Below, in pieces: positions 10,450-19,839 of a stretch of DNA of 64,000 bases; position 1 is the first letter of the stretch, and each line of letters starts with the position of its first letter. Below the pieces are notes generated by a model that saw nothing but the letters and a program-made list of their open reading frames with translations, was not told the origin of the DNA and did not search any database. This DNA is from Proteles cristata cristata. Lineage: Eukaryota > Chordata > Mammalia > Carnivora > Hyaenidae. The translations under genes were made by a program, and so were the position numbers. The stretch covers positions 806,001 through 870,000 of the forward strand of contig JAESUZ010000346.1 of NCBI GenBank assembly GCA_017311185.1, written 5' to 3'.

Positions 10450-13400
10450 TTGCTTCCTAAGGCGTAGAAGGGATTAGATAAAGACATGCCCAGGAAAATG
10501 ATTAAGAAACTGTCAATCCCGGAACTAATAGAACACACATTTTTTTTTTTTTACAACACTCCCCACCCCCAGGAGTTGCAGAAATATCTCCTTTAAAAAA
10601 AAAAAAAAGGACAAAAAGTTACACATGCATGTCTTCTATGAAGACAAAAATAAACCATAAAGACCTACAGTCTTTTCAGAGCTTTAATTACACTCAGGAA
10701 AAGGGTAAGTGTTCCTCTTGCTCACTTTTGTATCAGAGACCAGTTACCGCACAGGCCAGAAGTGAAACAAAACCGAGGGGGGGTTCATCCAGCAGAGGGA
10801 CAAAGGGTTCGATGGGGGGTGGGGGTGGGGTCTCCACGTCTCCACATTCACCCAAGCACCTTGGGAGTCTTGGCGCAAAAGCAGGCATGAAATGGAAACA
10901 GCAACCCTTAAAGCAGAGGAGGAAATGCCACCAAGCTCCAGGCCTCCTGCACCAGCCCAGGGGGCGGGGGGAGGGGGACACCCCTCCTTTGAAGGTCCCC
11001 AATGCGGCAGGAATCACGCATGCTAGGGTTACATTAAGGACGGCAGGGGACATCAACAGGCACACACAACTTTCCAGCCCTGCCCACTTCAGTAGAAAGT
11101 GATTCGCTTGGTTCCAGATTTAAATATTTATTCCTCAAATACAAAACAACGTCGAACACGCGCACCCCCTGACGTCCCAGCCATCTGGCCCGAGTCGGAA
11201 CATCTTCAGATGAAACAGCCAGCTGGGATTTCGACTTCACAGAGTTCTGAGTCTCTCTCTCGCACAGGAGGCTTTCCAAACGCGCTGGGCCTCCCTGTTT
11301 CTTGGAGAAGGGCAGTTTTAATTCTCTGGTCCCAGAGTTAGCACTTTGAGGATTTTCAAAGGAGGATCAGCCATACCCCATCTGGAAAGAAGAGTCCCTT
11401 ATTCTTCCTGAGTGATGTCAATAATTCGCTTGGGACGCGATGAAAGCGGACGCAGTCGCAGCAAGGCTGGCTGGTCAAACACGGGCTGGTGTGATTCAGC
11501 CCCCACGGGCCCTGAGGCTGTCCCGCAGTGAGCCACTACCTGGCTGATGTAGGGGTCCCCCCAAGCCACAAGGTCACCCTCTCTGGCCGGATGCCCTTGC
11601 TTGTGTATCAAGTCTTCATGCAGGCCTGTGGCCATGTGCACCTGCAGCGTGCTATATTTTCACTCCAGGCTGTTGGACATCATGGGGACTTTTTCTCTGA
11701 AAACTCCTTACTTTTACGAGATTTTTGACTCTACCCCATCCTCCCTCATCCCCCCCCCCCAAATTTTTTAAACAAGTTACCATGTGTCAGTTCTGAGCTC
11801 TGGGAACATAGCAATAGCCAAGGAAAGAATGTTCACACCAGGGAAGGAGCTCAGCCTTACTCAGTTAACAAAGAGAACTTGTCTCCTTAACCTGCGTTGG
11901 CATTTTCTGTGATCAGCCTCCCCGATAATAAAGCCACAGGGCGGAAGCACTTCCTGGGCTCAGCACTATACACCTGGCAGGTCAGGGACGCAATGACACT
12001 GACACTTCTGAACTCTGTCCATCGCAGCTAGAATTATCTCACTAATAAGAGCTTCTCCAAATCAGCTCAGGCTAAGGAGGGAAGACAAACGCTTGAGAAA
12101 ACAGCTCCCTCAGCTGGACCCAGGGGCTTGACTTGGTCAGCCAGGCTCCAGCGGAGTCCGATTTAAGACTCAGAATTAGGAAAACAGAAGGTATGAGTGG
12201 AAAGAACTTGGAAGGGAGAGAGGAGATTCTGAAGATCTCTCTCCACTGATGCTCCACAGGGCTGGACACTTGAGAACAAAGGAGGGCTGCTGGGAGCCAA
12301 AAATTATAGACCCACTTACAAATACCACAACATGACATAATCCATCCTGTTCGTTTCGTGGGTCATTTGGATTGTAAAGACGATGGCACTTCCCCTCCCC
12401 CTCCCCCACCGATTTAAAACTAAGCAAGAGGTCCTTTATGTTGTCACATGGCTCTGGGGACAGGCCTAGGGGACACATCATGTCCCCCCAACACGTAAGA
12501 AGTCTCCACAACCAAAAGACCCAACTGGATCTATTTCTTCCAGAACTTTCAAGGAGCTCTGCACAGGCGCCTTGCAATTTGTTTTCGTTTTACTTTTGGA
12601 AAACTTCAAGGGCATTTCATAAAACTTGGAAACTGAATCCAAACCCAGGCCAGGTTCTCTCCCTCGCTCTAAATCTCCTTGTCCTAAACCTCTTAGGGAG
12701 AATACAGCCTATTATGCCTTATCAGATGCTTCCTTGTCTTAAATTCATGGCAGTCACATTTAATTTCGTTACAATCTGTGTCCTGCGGTCACGCATAAAC
12801 TCCTAAACCAGCAACAATTAAAAACAAGGTGCATTCCTTCATTCCTAATTCCAACCTACTTATGCAGGGCATTACCCCGCCAATTAGAGGGTGTTTTTTC
12901 AAAGCACGTAATAATAAACGTGTCAGACACTCTACTGGGTTCTTACATTATCTCTAATCCTCCACTCAAGCCCATTGTTCAGGGGAGGAAGGAAACTCTC
13001 CTGGGTCACTCCACTTGGAGAGCACACGGCCCCATCCAAATGCACCCTCATGTCACCCTCCTCTCCCCAGACTGGAGTTCGGTCTTCCTTAAGGTGGAGG
13101 GAAAAAGCACCTGCAGTGTGCAATGAACGAGGAAAAATGAATTTGAGGAACATGACCAGAGATCTCTGGTGGGGGGTCTTGGTGAGTGAATAGTTTTACT
13201 TGCATCACTTAAAATGCCATTAGATTCAGAAAGAGCACCCCGTGACCTCCACCTCCCAGCCTCCAATCTCCCCACCCCCAACACAAAGAGGCGAAAAAGA
13301 AACCACCCAGCCTGCATTTCACACATACCCACTAAAACGAGGCTTAAGACACTGTAAACTAGTGGGAACACACCCTCCATGGAAGCCTATCGGGAACTTG

Positions 13401-13550
13401 AGAATCCCATTTCTTCCTCGCCCACCCCCCTCCATTTTCCTTACTTGTCAGCCGCCTGCAGCCAGGACCCTTTGGCCCAGCTGACCTTGGCAGCTGGAAG
13501 CTATTACCTCGTACCTTGTTACCCACCACCCCCCCCAAGAGGTATGTGGG
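10450..13550. other. Non-coding downstream flank of GSC
   Basis: Mostly unique sequence with short homopolymers (T at 10541-10552, A at 10596-10608, C near 11750). A repeat-free AT-rich patch at 12790-12930 (AACAATTAAAAACAAGG, CCCCGCCAATTAGAGG) may be a conserved element. Open frames show no domains. Confidence 0.5.
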
Positions 13551-13559
13551 AGAGTGTGC

Positions 13560-13690
13560 TCAGGTCTGGGGTTTTCGGGGCTGGCTGTGCCATTTACTAC
13601 ATGTCCCAGGCAAGGCATTTAGTCTCTCTGGGCCTCTACTTCCAATCTGCAAAATGGGCTGTGGTCCTCACCCTCGAGGGCCAGAGATGT
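13560..13690 (+). repeat. MIR SINE
   Basis: CATTTACTACATGTCCCAGG then TCTCTGGGCCTCTACTTCC and CTGCAAAATGGGCTG match the MIR core. Confidence 0.65.
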
Positions 13691-13944
13691 ATGTGGAAGG
13701 GCTTTGCAGTGGAAAGTGCTAGACTCCTCTGAAGGGTTTTCACTGTCATTCTTCTTTCCCAGAATCTTCCCGGCACTTTAGGGCACATTAATTCCTATGT
13801 CACCCAGGGCCAAGTGCATTCACTCCTGTATCATTTGCTGTTGGTGAACTTTTACACACGACTGTATCACCACCAAAAAGAACACTCAGTTCTGCGAGGC
13901 AGCCTGACTTCCATTCGTTGAGAGCCTTGTCCCTTGAGACGACC

Positions 13945-14060
13945 GTTCTCGCTTTGACCCTTTGTGTTAACTCTGTGCCTCAGTTTGCTCAACTGTCAAA
14001 TGGGGAGAACGCCTTCAGCTTGGGGGCAAAGGTGTAGTACAGGCTACAGGCCGCTCAGGC
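13945..14060 (+). repeat. MIR SINE
   Basis: TGTGCCTCAGTTTGCTCAAC followed by TGTCAAATGGGGAGAACGCC matches the MIR core. Confidence 0.6.
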
Positions 14061-15260
14061 AGCTACCTGCTCTATAGCCTCCGTCCCCTTCAACATGCAC
14101 ACACACCACGTTCCGAATTCCCAACAAAGAGAATTACAAGGCCCGATACCGTCTCTCCTGTAACACTACCGGGCCCGCCCTGACTCCAGCAGCCAGGCTA
14201 GGACAAAGGTTGGAGCCTCACAGCTGACCAGGGAGTGCAGAAAGGTGAGTGGATTATATACAATCAGACCATCCTGACACTGCCCTCTTCACTCCAGACA
14301 GTTTACTACGTTTCCCGGGAGCTGGGCCAAGGCTGAAGTACTTTGCAGGATCCTCCAGCCTGGGGACCTAGATAGGGACGGTTTCTCTTTTGCCACCTCG
14401 CATCTTCCCCAGGAGCTGAGAGCAGCCTTCTGGGTCTCCCGCACCCCCCACCCCCACCCACTCTCCTTGTCCTGGCTTTTCCAGGTGTCCCTGGGGGAAG
14501 AATGTCGGAGGCCCTACCCATCCTGCAGTCCCTCTCTCCCCTATTGACACCACTCAGACTGGACAAATGCAGATCATTAAAAAAAAAAAAAAAAAAAGGA
14601 AGATCCCTGTTTATAGGGAGTCCAAGGGCAAGTCATGCACAAAGAGACATATAGGAGTTGATGGAGTTCCGGGATGTCCGATGGCTCACCCTGGAATAAT
14701 GCTGCCTGCTTGTGTCCTACTTTAGAATGTTCTAGACTAATGGAGCACTGGAGGAAGGGTAGAAGTCAGAGCTCTTCCTAGATCCCCTGTAGGCTCACCC
14801 TTCTCCTATGAGGCAGAGGCCAACACCTAGGGACAGCAGGGAAGGAGGAGGGGTGCAGGCCAGGCCAGACCAGGCCATGGTAGGCTAAGGTCTCAGGAAG
14901 AGACAGCACAGCCCCGGCTAAAGATTCATCTGAAAGTAACGCGATGGTCTCTGAGTATCTCTCACCAGAACTGGTATTAGTGGAAACACGTCCAATTATA
15001 GTATTAGGACTCACTTGCGCAAAGATGATTGTTTTCTAAAACTGAGTGTTGTTGAAGTATTTAACTTTTCTGATCCTTAACATACTCAACGGTAAACCAG
15101 TGAAAACTCCCCATTGCGGAATTCTTGAAAGGTAAAATGAGAAAATGTACAATATCCTGAAGTTCTGGGTCTGATACAATATAAATCATAATAGTATGTA
15201 TTTAAAAAAAATAAGTAGCCATGTTGAATGATTTCCCCCATGGGAGCTATTATCCCACAA
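14060..15260. other. Non-coding flank, nothing recognised
   Basis: Unique sequence with a poly-A run at 14579-14597. No repeat family or exon could be identified. Confidence 0.5.
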
Positions 15261-15269
15261 GAGTCCTTG

Positions 15270-15400
15270 CCTTGAATGTCCACAGCAGCCCTGGGGAGCA
15301 GACATTATAGTGCCCATTTTACAGCCCATAACAGCAAGGGGTTCCGTAATTTGCTCAAGGTCACACATGAACCAAGGCAATCTTGACCCTTGAGGCAGAC
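15270..15400 (-). repeat. MIR SINE
   Basis: GTGCCCATTTTACAGCCCAT followed by TTTGCTCAAGGTCACACATG matches antisense MIR. Confidence 0.65.
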
Positions 15401-15419
15401 CTGGCCGTCTCCTACTTCC

Positions 15420-16739
15420 ATCTAGGGATCCTCCTTATTAAAAAGGTGGGAACAGGGAGTCACCCGTATTTCAGAATTGTCTTTTTACCTGCTCCAGAAG
15501 TCACTTTTACCTTTTAAAACATAAAAAAAAAAAAAAAAAGCTTTAGGAAAAATACCGCCTCTTGGGAAAGGCTATTCTGCCCAGCAGTTCCACAGCCAGG
15601 ATGCACAGCCTCCCCCAGGAGGGACCTTGCACTAAAAACTGGAGGCAGGCAGCTGAAAAGGAGGCAGAAGTTCATTGCTCCCTGGACAGCACACACATCG
15701 GCCAAGCCGGGAAGCTCTGAGCCTTGGCTTCTTATCTATAAAATGGATTGGTTGTAACAATCAATAAAATGGAAGCATTCAAACCCAATCCTGCTGGCCC
15801 TTGGCCTCTACTCCCCACCCAGGCCCCATGGTCTGGGGAGCCATACATCATGCAAGCTCTGGTCCTCATCCCTGGCCCAAGTGCTCAACTGGCCCGGGGA
15901 AGCTTCCTGGCTTCTCCAGTCCTTCCCAGGCTGCTGACCCGCGCACTGGCAGCGGAGGCCCCCATCTCATGCAGAAAGGAGACTCTCCAGCGGTGGCAGG
16001 AGGAAACCAAAGGCGTCAGCACCGCCTCGGCCTCAGCCTCTCACCGGACTGGCCAACAGAACTCAGGGCTGGTATCTGTGGCCACCCCCAAATACCTGGG
16101 CTAAAGCGCCATGGGCCCAGCACCGGCCGGGGTCCCCACCGGACTCTGGGGGCCTGCAGCTGGAGACCCGCCAGGCGGAGGACATGCCAAAAAGGGTCGA
16201 AGGGCGGAAATGGGGCGGGCCGGTGAAAAGGGGAGCTCAGGAGCGGCCAGGAGAGATGCATAAAAGTGTCTGGAAAGAGGCGTGCCCGCCACCTAATGCC
16301 ACCCTCAGGCCTGGGATTTCGTGGGAACAGGGGCAGATGAGCCTGCGCTGGAGAGGCTCCTGGGATCTCCCAGCTCCGGGCGGATCCTGCTTTCCTGCTC
16401 GGGCTTCCCTAGGCGGCGAGAAGGAAGAGAGTCCTGGTTCTCCCCATGCAAGGGCGAGGGGGAGCTGGGACCCCATGCTGTCCCCTCTCGAGGACAGAGC
16501 CCCTCTCCACCCCTTCCTAGAGACCTAGACACGAAAGGGATTTTAAACCGAGATGCCCGTCCTGTGACTGTTTCATATCCAGAGTTTCGTTTCTTTCTTT
16601 CTTTCTTTTTTCCCCTCCTCCCCCGAACAGGTCAGAGCCACCCAATTTTTCCTTTTGAAGCTACAGACTACGTAGATTTCTTTTCCGGGCCTCAGATGGG
16701 GGTGGGTGGGGGGCTGTGGGTATGAAATACAGAATGTGG
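15420..16739. other. GSC 3' flank, non-coding
   Basis: CpG content rises from ~16.0 kb towards the gene. A CT-rich tract with TTTC repeats lies at 16590-16620. The frames at 15801-16226 and 16321-16725 are composition-driven and have no domains. Confidence 0.5.
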
Positions 16740-16995
16740 CCCGACTACATCGCCATCACTTTATTGTATCGTCACCGTTAACTTAACTATAAATACTACG
16801 GTGGGGAGCCAGGCTGGCGGCCTCGGACTTCGGGGCTCGACCCCCGGCGCCAACCCTCCCGGCTGTACACTATTTATAGCTCCTCGTTCCTCTTTCTCGG
16901 CCCCTCCCGCAAGGCAGAGCGTGTGCAAGAAAGTAGCATCGTCTGTCTGTGCAAGTCCTTCGAGTTAGTCAAGAGCCACGGCCGGCCCGAGGCCG
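16740..16995 (-). other. GSC: GSC 3' untranslated region with AATAAA signal
   Basis: Reading on the gene strand, the first canonical AATAAA after the stop is at 16765-16760 (CAATAAAG). This gives a short 3' UTR of roughly 250 nt and predicts cleavage near 16740. The UTR is CpG-rich near the stop and contains two AT-rich patches (around 16873 and 16788). The exact cleavage site is inferred. Confidence 0.7.
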
Positions 16996-17151
16996 TCAGC
17001 TGTCCGAGTCCAAATCGCTTTTACCTTCCTCTTCCCTCTTCTCGGGCGACGCCTTTGACGACGTCTTGTTCCACTTCTCGGCGTTTTCCGACTCCTCCGA
17101 CGAGGACCGCTTCTGCCGCCTCCATTTGGCACGGCGGTTTTTAAACCAGAC
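16996..17151 (-). other. GSC: GSC coding exon 3 (homeodomain helix 3 and tail)
   Basis: The acceptor ...GCCACAG is followed by GTC TGG TTT AAA AAC (VWFKN). The exon encodes the DNA-recognition half of helix 3, a basic stretch, and a Ser/Glu/Asp-rich tail, then TGA at 16998-16996. The intron position inside helix 3 is the one common to paired-class homeobox genes. Confidence 0.96.
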
Positions 17152-18556
17152 CTGTGGCGCAACGGAGGACAAAACAACAGTTAAGATCAAAGGCGCCCCC
17201 ACCCCGCCCCGCGGCCGGGGCACCCCCGGGGCCCTCCGTGGCCGCGCGTGACGCGAGCGTGGGCTCTGAACCCAGGGTCCCCGCGCGCGCGCCCCCAGAA
17301 GGGCCCGAGACTCGCTCCCGCTTCCGCATTTCCATCCAACTTCCTGGGCCTGAAGCGCCCTGCAGCAGCCTCCGCGCCTCCAAGGGCTGTGTTTCAAGTT
17401 CAGGGAGACCCGAGCAGAACCGGGCCAGCCCGGCGGGGCCCCGATCTCGCCGGGAACGGCCGGCGGGCGCGCCCACCTCCACTTTCTCCTCGCGGAGGTG
17501 CACTTTCCGGGCCAGCTGCTCGCGGGTACCCACGTCTGGGTACTTGGTCTCCTGGAAGAGGTTCTCCAGCGCTTCGAGCTGCTCGTCGGTGAAGATGGTG
17601 CGGTGCCGCCGCTTCCGCCGGCAGTGCAGCTGGTTGAGGAGCTGCAGCTCCGTGCGCGACAGCGTGCCCACGTTCATGTAGGGCAGCATCTGGTGCGGCA
17701 CCGGGGACACCAGCACCGAGCCGGGGCCCTCGTAGCCTGCGACAGAGTAGGGCGCACGGTCAGCCGCCCTCCTCGCCGCTGCGCCAGCCGGCCTGCCCGC
17801 GACCCACTCCGACTGGGAAATCCTCTGCAAGGGGGTGCCGGGAACTGGGGGTGCGCGGAAATCGAAGCCGGGAAACGCGAGAGGCGTGTTGGAGCGTCCA
17901 CGCGCACACTCGCCAAGCCAGTTGGGTGGGGGGGATCCCAGAAGCCTCGCCTCCCCATGCAGGCACTAAGTTACAGTTTCCGCTGACTCTCGCCTAAAGT
18001 TTGCAGCAAGTGTACACTCCCCGGTGCCCGATCGGTTTTAAAAAAAAAAAAAAAAAAAGAGGGCGAGGAGGGTGGGGAAAGTTTATTTTCGCAAGGAGAA
18101 AAGTTTGCGCAAAGTGAAAATGGCACGCGCCGCCGCCCACCCGCGCCCTGGGGACGGAGGACCGAGGCGGGCGGAGAAGGCCGGCGAGGGCGCGACCCTA
18201 CCTGGGGGCGTCGGGACGCAGGAGCACTGCTGGGCACCCAGGGGCGGCACGGCCCCGCAGCAGGCCGGGCCCACGGGCGCCGCCTGCACGTGCAACTGCC
18301 CGTAGAAGTAGTTGTTGTAGCCGAGGCGGGAGCCGCCGACCGCGGCCGGGAGGCCTGCGCCGCCGGGGGCCACGGGGCGCGGATAGAAGGCGCCATAGTC
18401 CGAGGAGGCGCCGCCGCCGGCGCCGTAGAGCGAGTCCCCGTGCAGGGCCGGGAAGACGACGGGAGCCGCGGCGCTGGGCGCCACGGGCAGCACCGAGTCT
18501 TTGCAGCGCGGCCGGGCGGCCAGGATGTTGTCGATGCTGAACATGCTGGCGGGCAT
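16996..18556 (-). CDS. GSC: Goosecoid homeobox transcription factor (3 exons, complete)
   Basis: GSC encodes a nuclear paired-like homeodomain repressor of the Spemann organizer, prechordal plate, neural crest and craniofacial mesenchyme. The coding sequence joins 18556-18202, 17736-17477 and 17151-16996 (355+260+156 nt = 771 nt, 256 residues plus TGA). Residues 4-14 ([11 protein letters not shown]) form the eh1/GEH Groucho-TLE corepressor motif. Residues ~40-118 are rich in Gly, Ala, Pro and Tyr. The homeodomain spans ~160-219, with helix 3 reading [15 protein letters not shown]. Lys at homeodomain position 50 (residue 209) is the bicoid-class determinant for TAATCC recognition. The tail is acidic and Ser-rich, ending SDLDSDS. 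Both introns are short (465 and 325 nt) with GT/AG ends, and the second splits the homeodomain just before VWF. The start is the first in-frame ATG, and the N-terminus matches the known family. Length is one residue below the 257 I recall for human; a Ser run after WNKT is SS here. No frameshift or stop, so it looks functional. Confidence 0.98.
17477..17736 (-). other. GSC: GSC coding exon 2 (first three quarters of the homeodomain)
   Basis: The acceptor ...CTGTCGCAG precedes GC-TAC-GAG. The first two bases complete Gly119, and the exon ends ...AAAGTGGAG before the donor GTGGGC. It encodes residues 119-205: the linker [20 protein letters not shown] and homeodomain helices 1-2 into the start of helix 3. 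Phase is preserved (2 + 86x3 nt). Confidence 0.96.
18202..18556 (-). other. GSC: GSC coding exon 1
   Basis: Encodes residues 1-118 plus the first base of codon 119. It starts at ATG 18556 ([10 protein letters not shown]) and ends ...CCCCCAG before the donor GTAGGG (GT at 18201-18200). It carries the eh1/Groucho-binding segment and the Gly/Ala/Pro/Tyr-rich N-terminal region. A second in-frame ATG lies at codon 5, but the first is used here because the family N-terminus includes MPAS. Confidence 0.96.
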
Positions 18557-18787
18557 CCCCGAGCCCCGCGCGGGGACCGGGGGGCGGCAGGGAGGCGCCG
18601 GGGAAAAAGCCTCAAAGTGGGGCGGGGTGGGGGGGTCCTCTCTCCTCCAGCGGCCGACCAAACCGAAAGAGAGCGCGGGCGAGCGCGCAGCCCCGCGCCC
18701 CTCCCCGCCCCCTGCGTCCGCTCGCCCTCCTCCCGCCCTCCCCTCGCTGCAGCGTTCGCTGAACTCAACCCGCGGGTAGGACGGAGT

Positions 18788-18840
18788 TTAGACCAGCTGA
18801 ATCTCTTGTTGGTTTTATACTGAGTCGACGTCATCCTGGA
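18788..18840 (-). promoter_or_regulatory. GSC: GSC core promoter: TATA box with adjacent CRE-like site
   Basis: On the minus strand, TATAAAA lies at 18819-18813 in the context CAGTATAAAACC. Transcription is expected about 25-30 nt downstream (near 18788), leaving a 5' UTR of ~230 nt before ATG 18556. A CRE/ATF-like TGACGTCG lies immediately upstream (18833-18826). A TATA box within a CpG island fits a tightly regulated developmental gene. The start site is inferred from TATA spacing. Confidence 0.75.
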
Positions 18841-18978
18841 TTTAGTTCCTGGTAATATGCAGATGACAAACAGAACCAGATTTGGCCCTTTCGGTTCCTT
18901 TGGGTGGAGGGGGGGCTTTAGGGAAGGGGGAGGGAGAGAGGTGCCAAGGGGAGGGGGTTGCGGGGGGCCAGAAAAGGG

Positions 18979-19100
18979 ATTGTGGATTGCAAATTAATGA
19001 AATTAACCTAATCTTTCCCATTCAGCGGCCCCGCCGCGGGCCGGCCGAGCTGGGCGGGCGTCCTAATTGCTCCGGTTAATCTCATTAATTCCATTGTGCG
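18979..19100 (-). promoter_or_regulatory. GSC: Candidate activin/nodal-responsive upstream element of GSC
   Basis: Plus-strand motifs in order: TGTGGATT (18981-18988), an exact FoxH1-type site; TAATGAAATTA (18995-19005), a palindromic P3 paired-homeodomain dimer site; TAATCTCATTA (19077-19087), a second P3 site reading TAATGAGATTA on the gene strand; and CCATTGT (19091-19097), a SOX-type site. The block lies 190-310 bp upstream of the predicted start site. Vertebrate goosecoid promoters are known to contain a distal element with paired-type sites that responds to activin/nodal through Mix-type homeodomain proteins and FoxH1/Smad. Equivalence with that element is inferred from motif content and position. 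Confidence 0.65.
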
Positions 19101-19431
19101 GCGCAGTTAACAACTCCTTGCGCCCGACCTCTCCGCCCCCACCCCTTTCCCCCCCCCTTCTCAGATTGGGTCCTATTATTGGGTGCGATTTCCTCTGCAA
19201 GGAACTCGAATTCATTGTGGCCCGTTTTACTTTGAGGCTACTTTTCCTCCTGGCTTCGGAATTTGTTTTGTTTTAGAAAATGCGAGGGGCTGCGTCCTCT
19301 CAAGCAAGATTAAATATTCCGCTCTTCCTCCGAGCCCCCAAGCACTCACCGCCTAATTTCACCTCTATTTTTTTTTTATCTTGAGGTTTTCTCCCGAGTG
19401 GAACTGGTTAACCCCACCCTAACCCTTTTGT

Positions 19432-19463
19432 TTTTGCAAAGGCCAAACTTTGCAAAGGCAAAA
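19432..19463 (+). repeat. Tandem 16-bp repeat upstream of GSC
   Basis: TTTTGCAAAGGCCAAA (19432-19447) is directly followed by CTTTGCAAAGGCAAAA (19448-19463); 14 of 16 bases agree. The unit contains nuclear-receptor-like GGCCAAA and palindromic CTTTGCAAAG (19448-19457). It lies ~650 bp upstream of the predicted start site. Confidence 0.8.
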
Positions 19464-19839
19464 ACGACGAACGAGGTGCGTTGTGGTTCTTAAAGTACAT
19501 GCATATATTATATATATTTGCAGTCCCTTTGGGTCTGAAATCTACCATAGGAACCCGTAGGCCCTTACACAGCGGATACCAGATTCAGCCGCTATTTAAA
19601 ACTCGCCACCAAAAGCAGCATTCTGAAGCGGTGCTTCAGCTGCTCCCCGTGTGGGTGCCGGTAGGTTTTATGTTTATTTTTTCTCTTTTTTTGTAAGCAT
19701 TGCTTTTGGAAATGGGGTGTCTTCTCCCCCATACTGTTTTTGTTCTCAATGCAAAAATGGGGCTTTGGGGGATCCCTCACCCCTTCCCCCAACAGCTGAG
19801 TCGAGTTTTCCCCCCATGCATCTTGCCGGTCCCCCGACT

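Larger units (their letters stand above)
16800..19140. other. CpG island covering GSC
   Basis: CpG dinucleotides are dense from the 3' UTR through all exons, both introns and the proximal promoter, with long GC runs in exon 1 and introns. This contrasts with CpG-poor flanks beyond ~16.0 kb. Whole-gene CpG islands are typical of Polycomb-regulated developmental transcription factors. Edges were judged by eye. Confidence 0.85.

Noticed and set aside
17154..17986. Plus-strand frames over GSC exon 2 and introns
   Set aside because: Antisense to the homeodomain exon, Arg/Ala/Pro-rich, overlapping in several phases; not an independent gene.
18290..18823. Long plus-strand open frame across GSC exon 1
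   Set aside because: It is the antisense shadow of a GC-rich coding exon and promoter; composition removes stop codons. No domain and no splice logic.
17971..18834. Minus-strand 287-residue frame in exon 1 region
   Set aside because: It is out of frame with GSC, crosses the TATA box and the splice donor and encodes no known motif.
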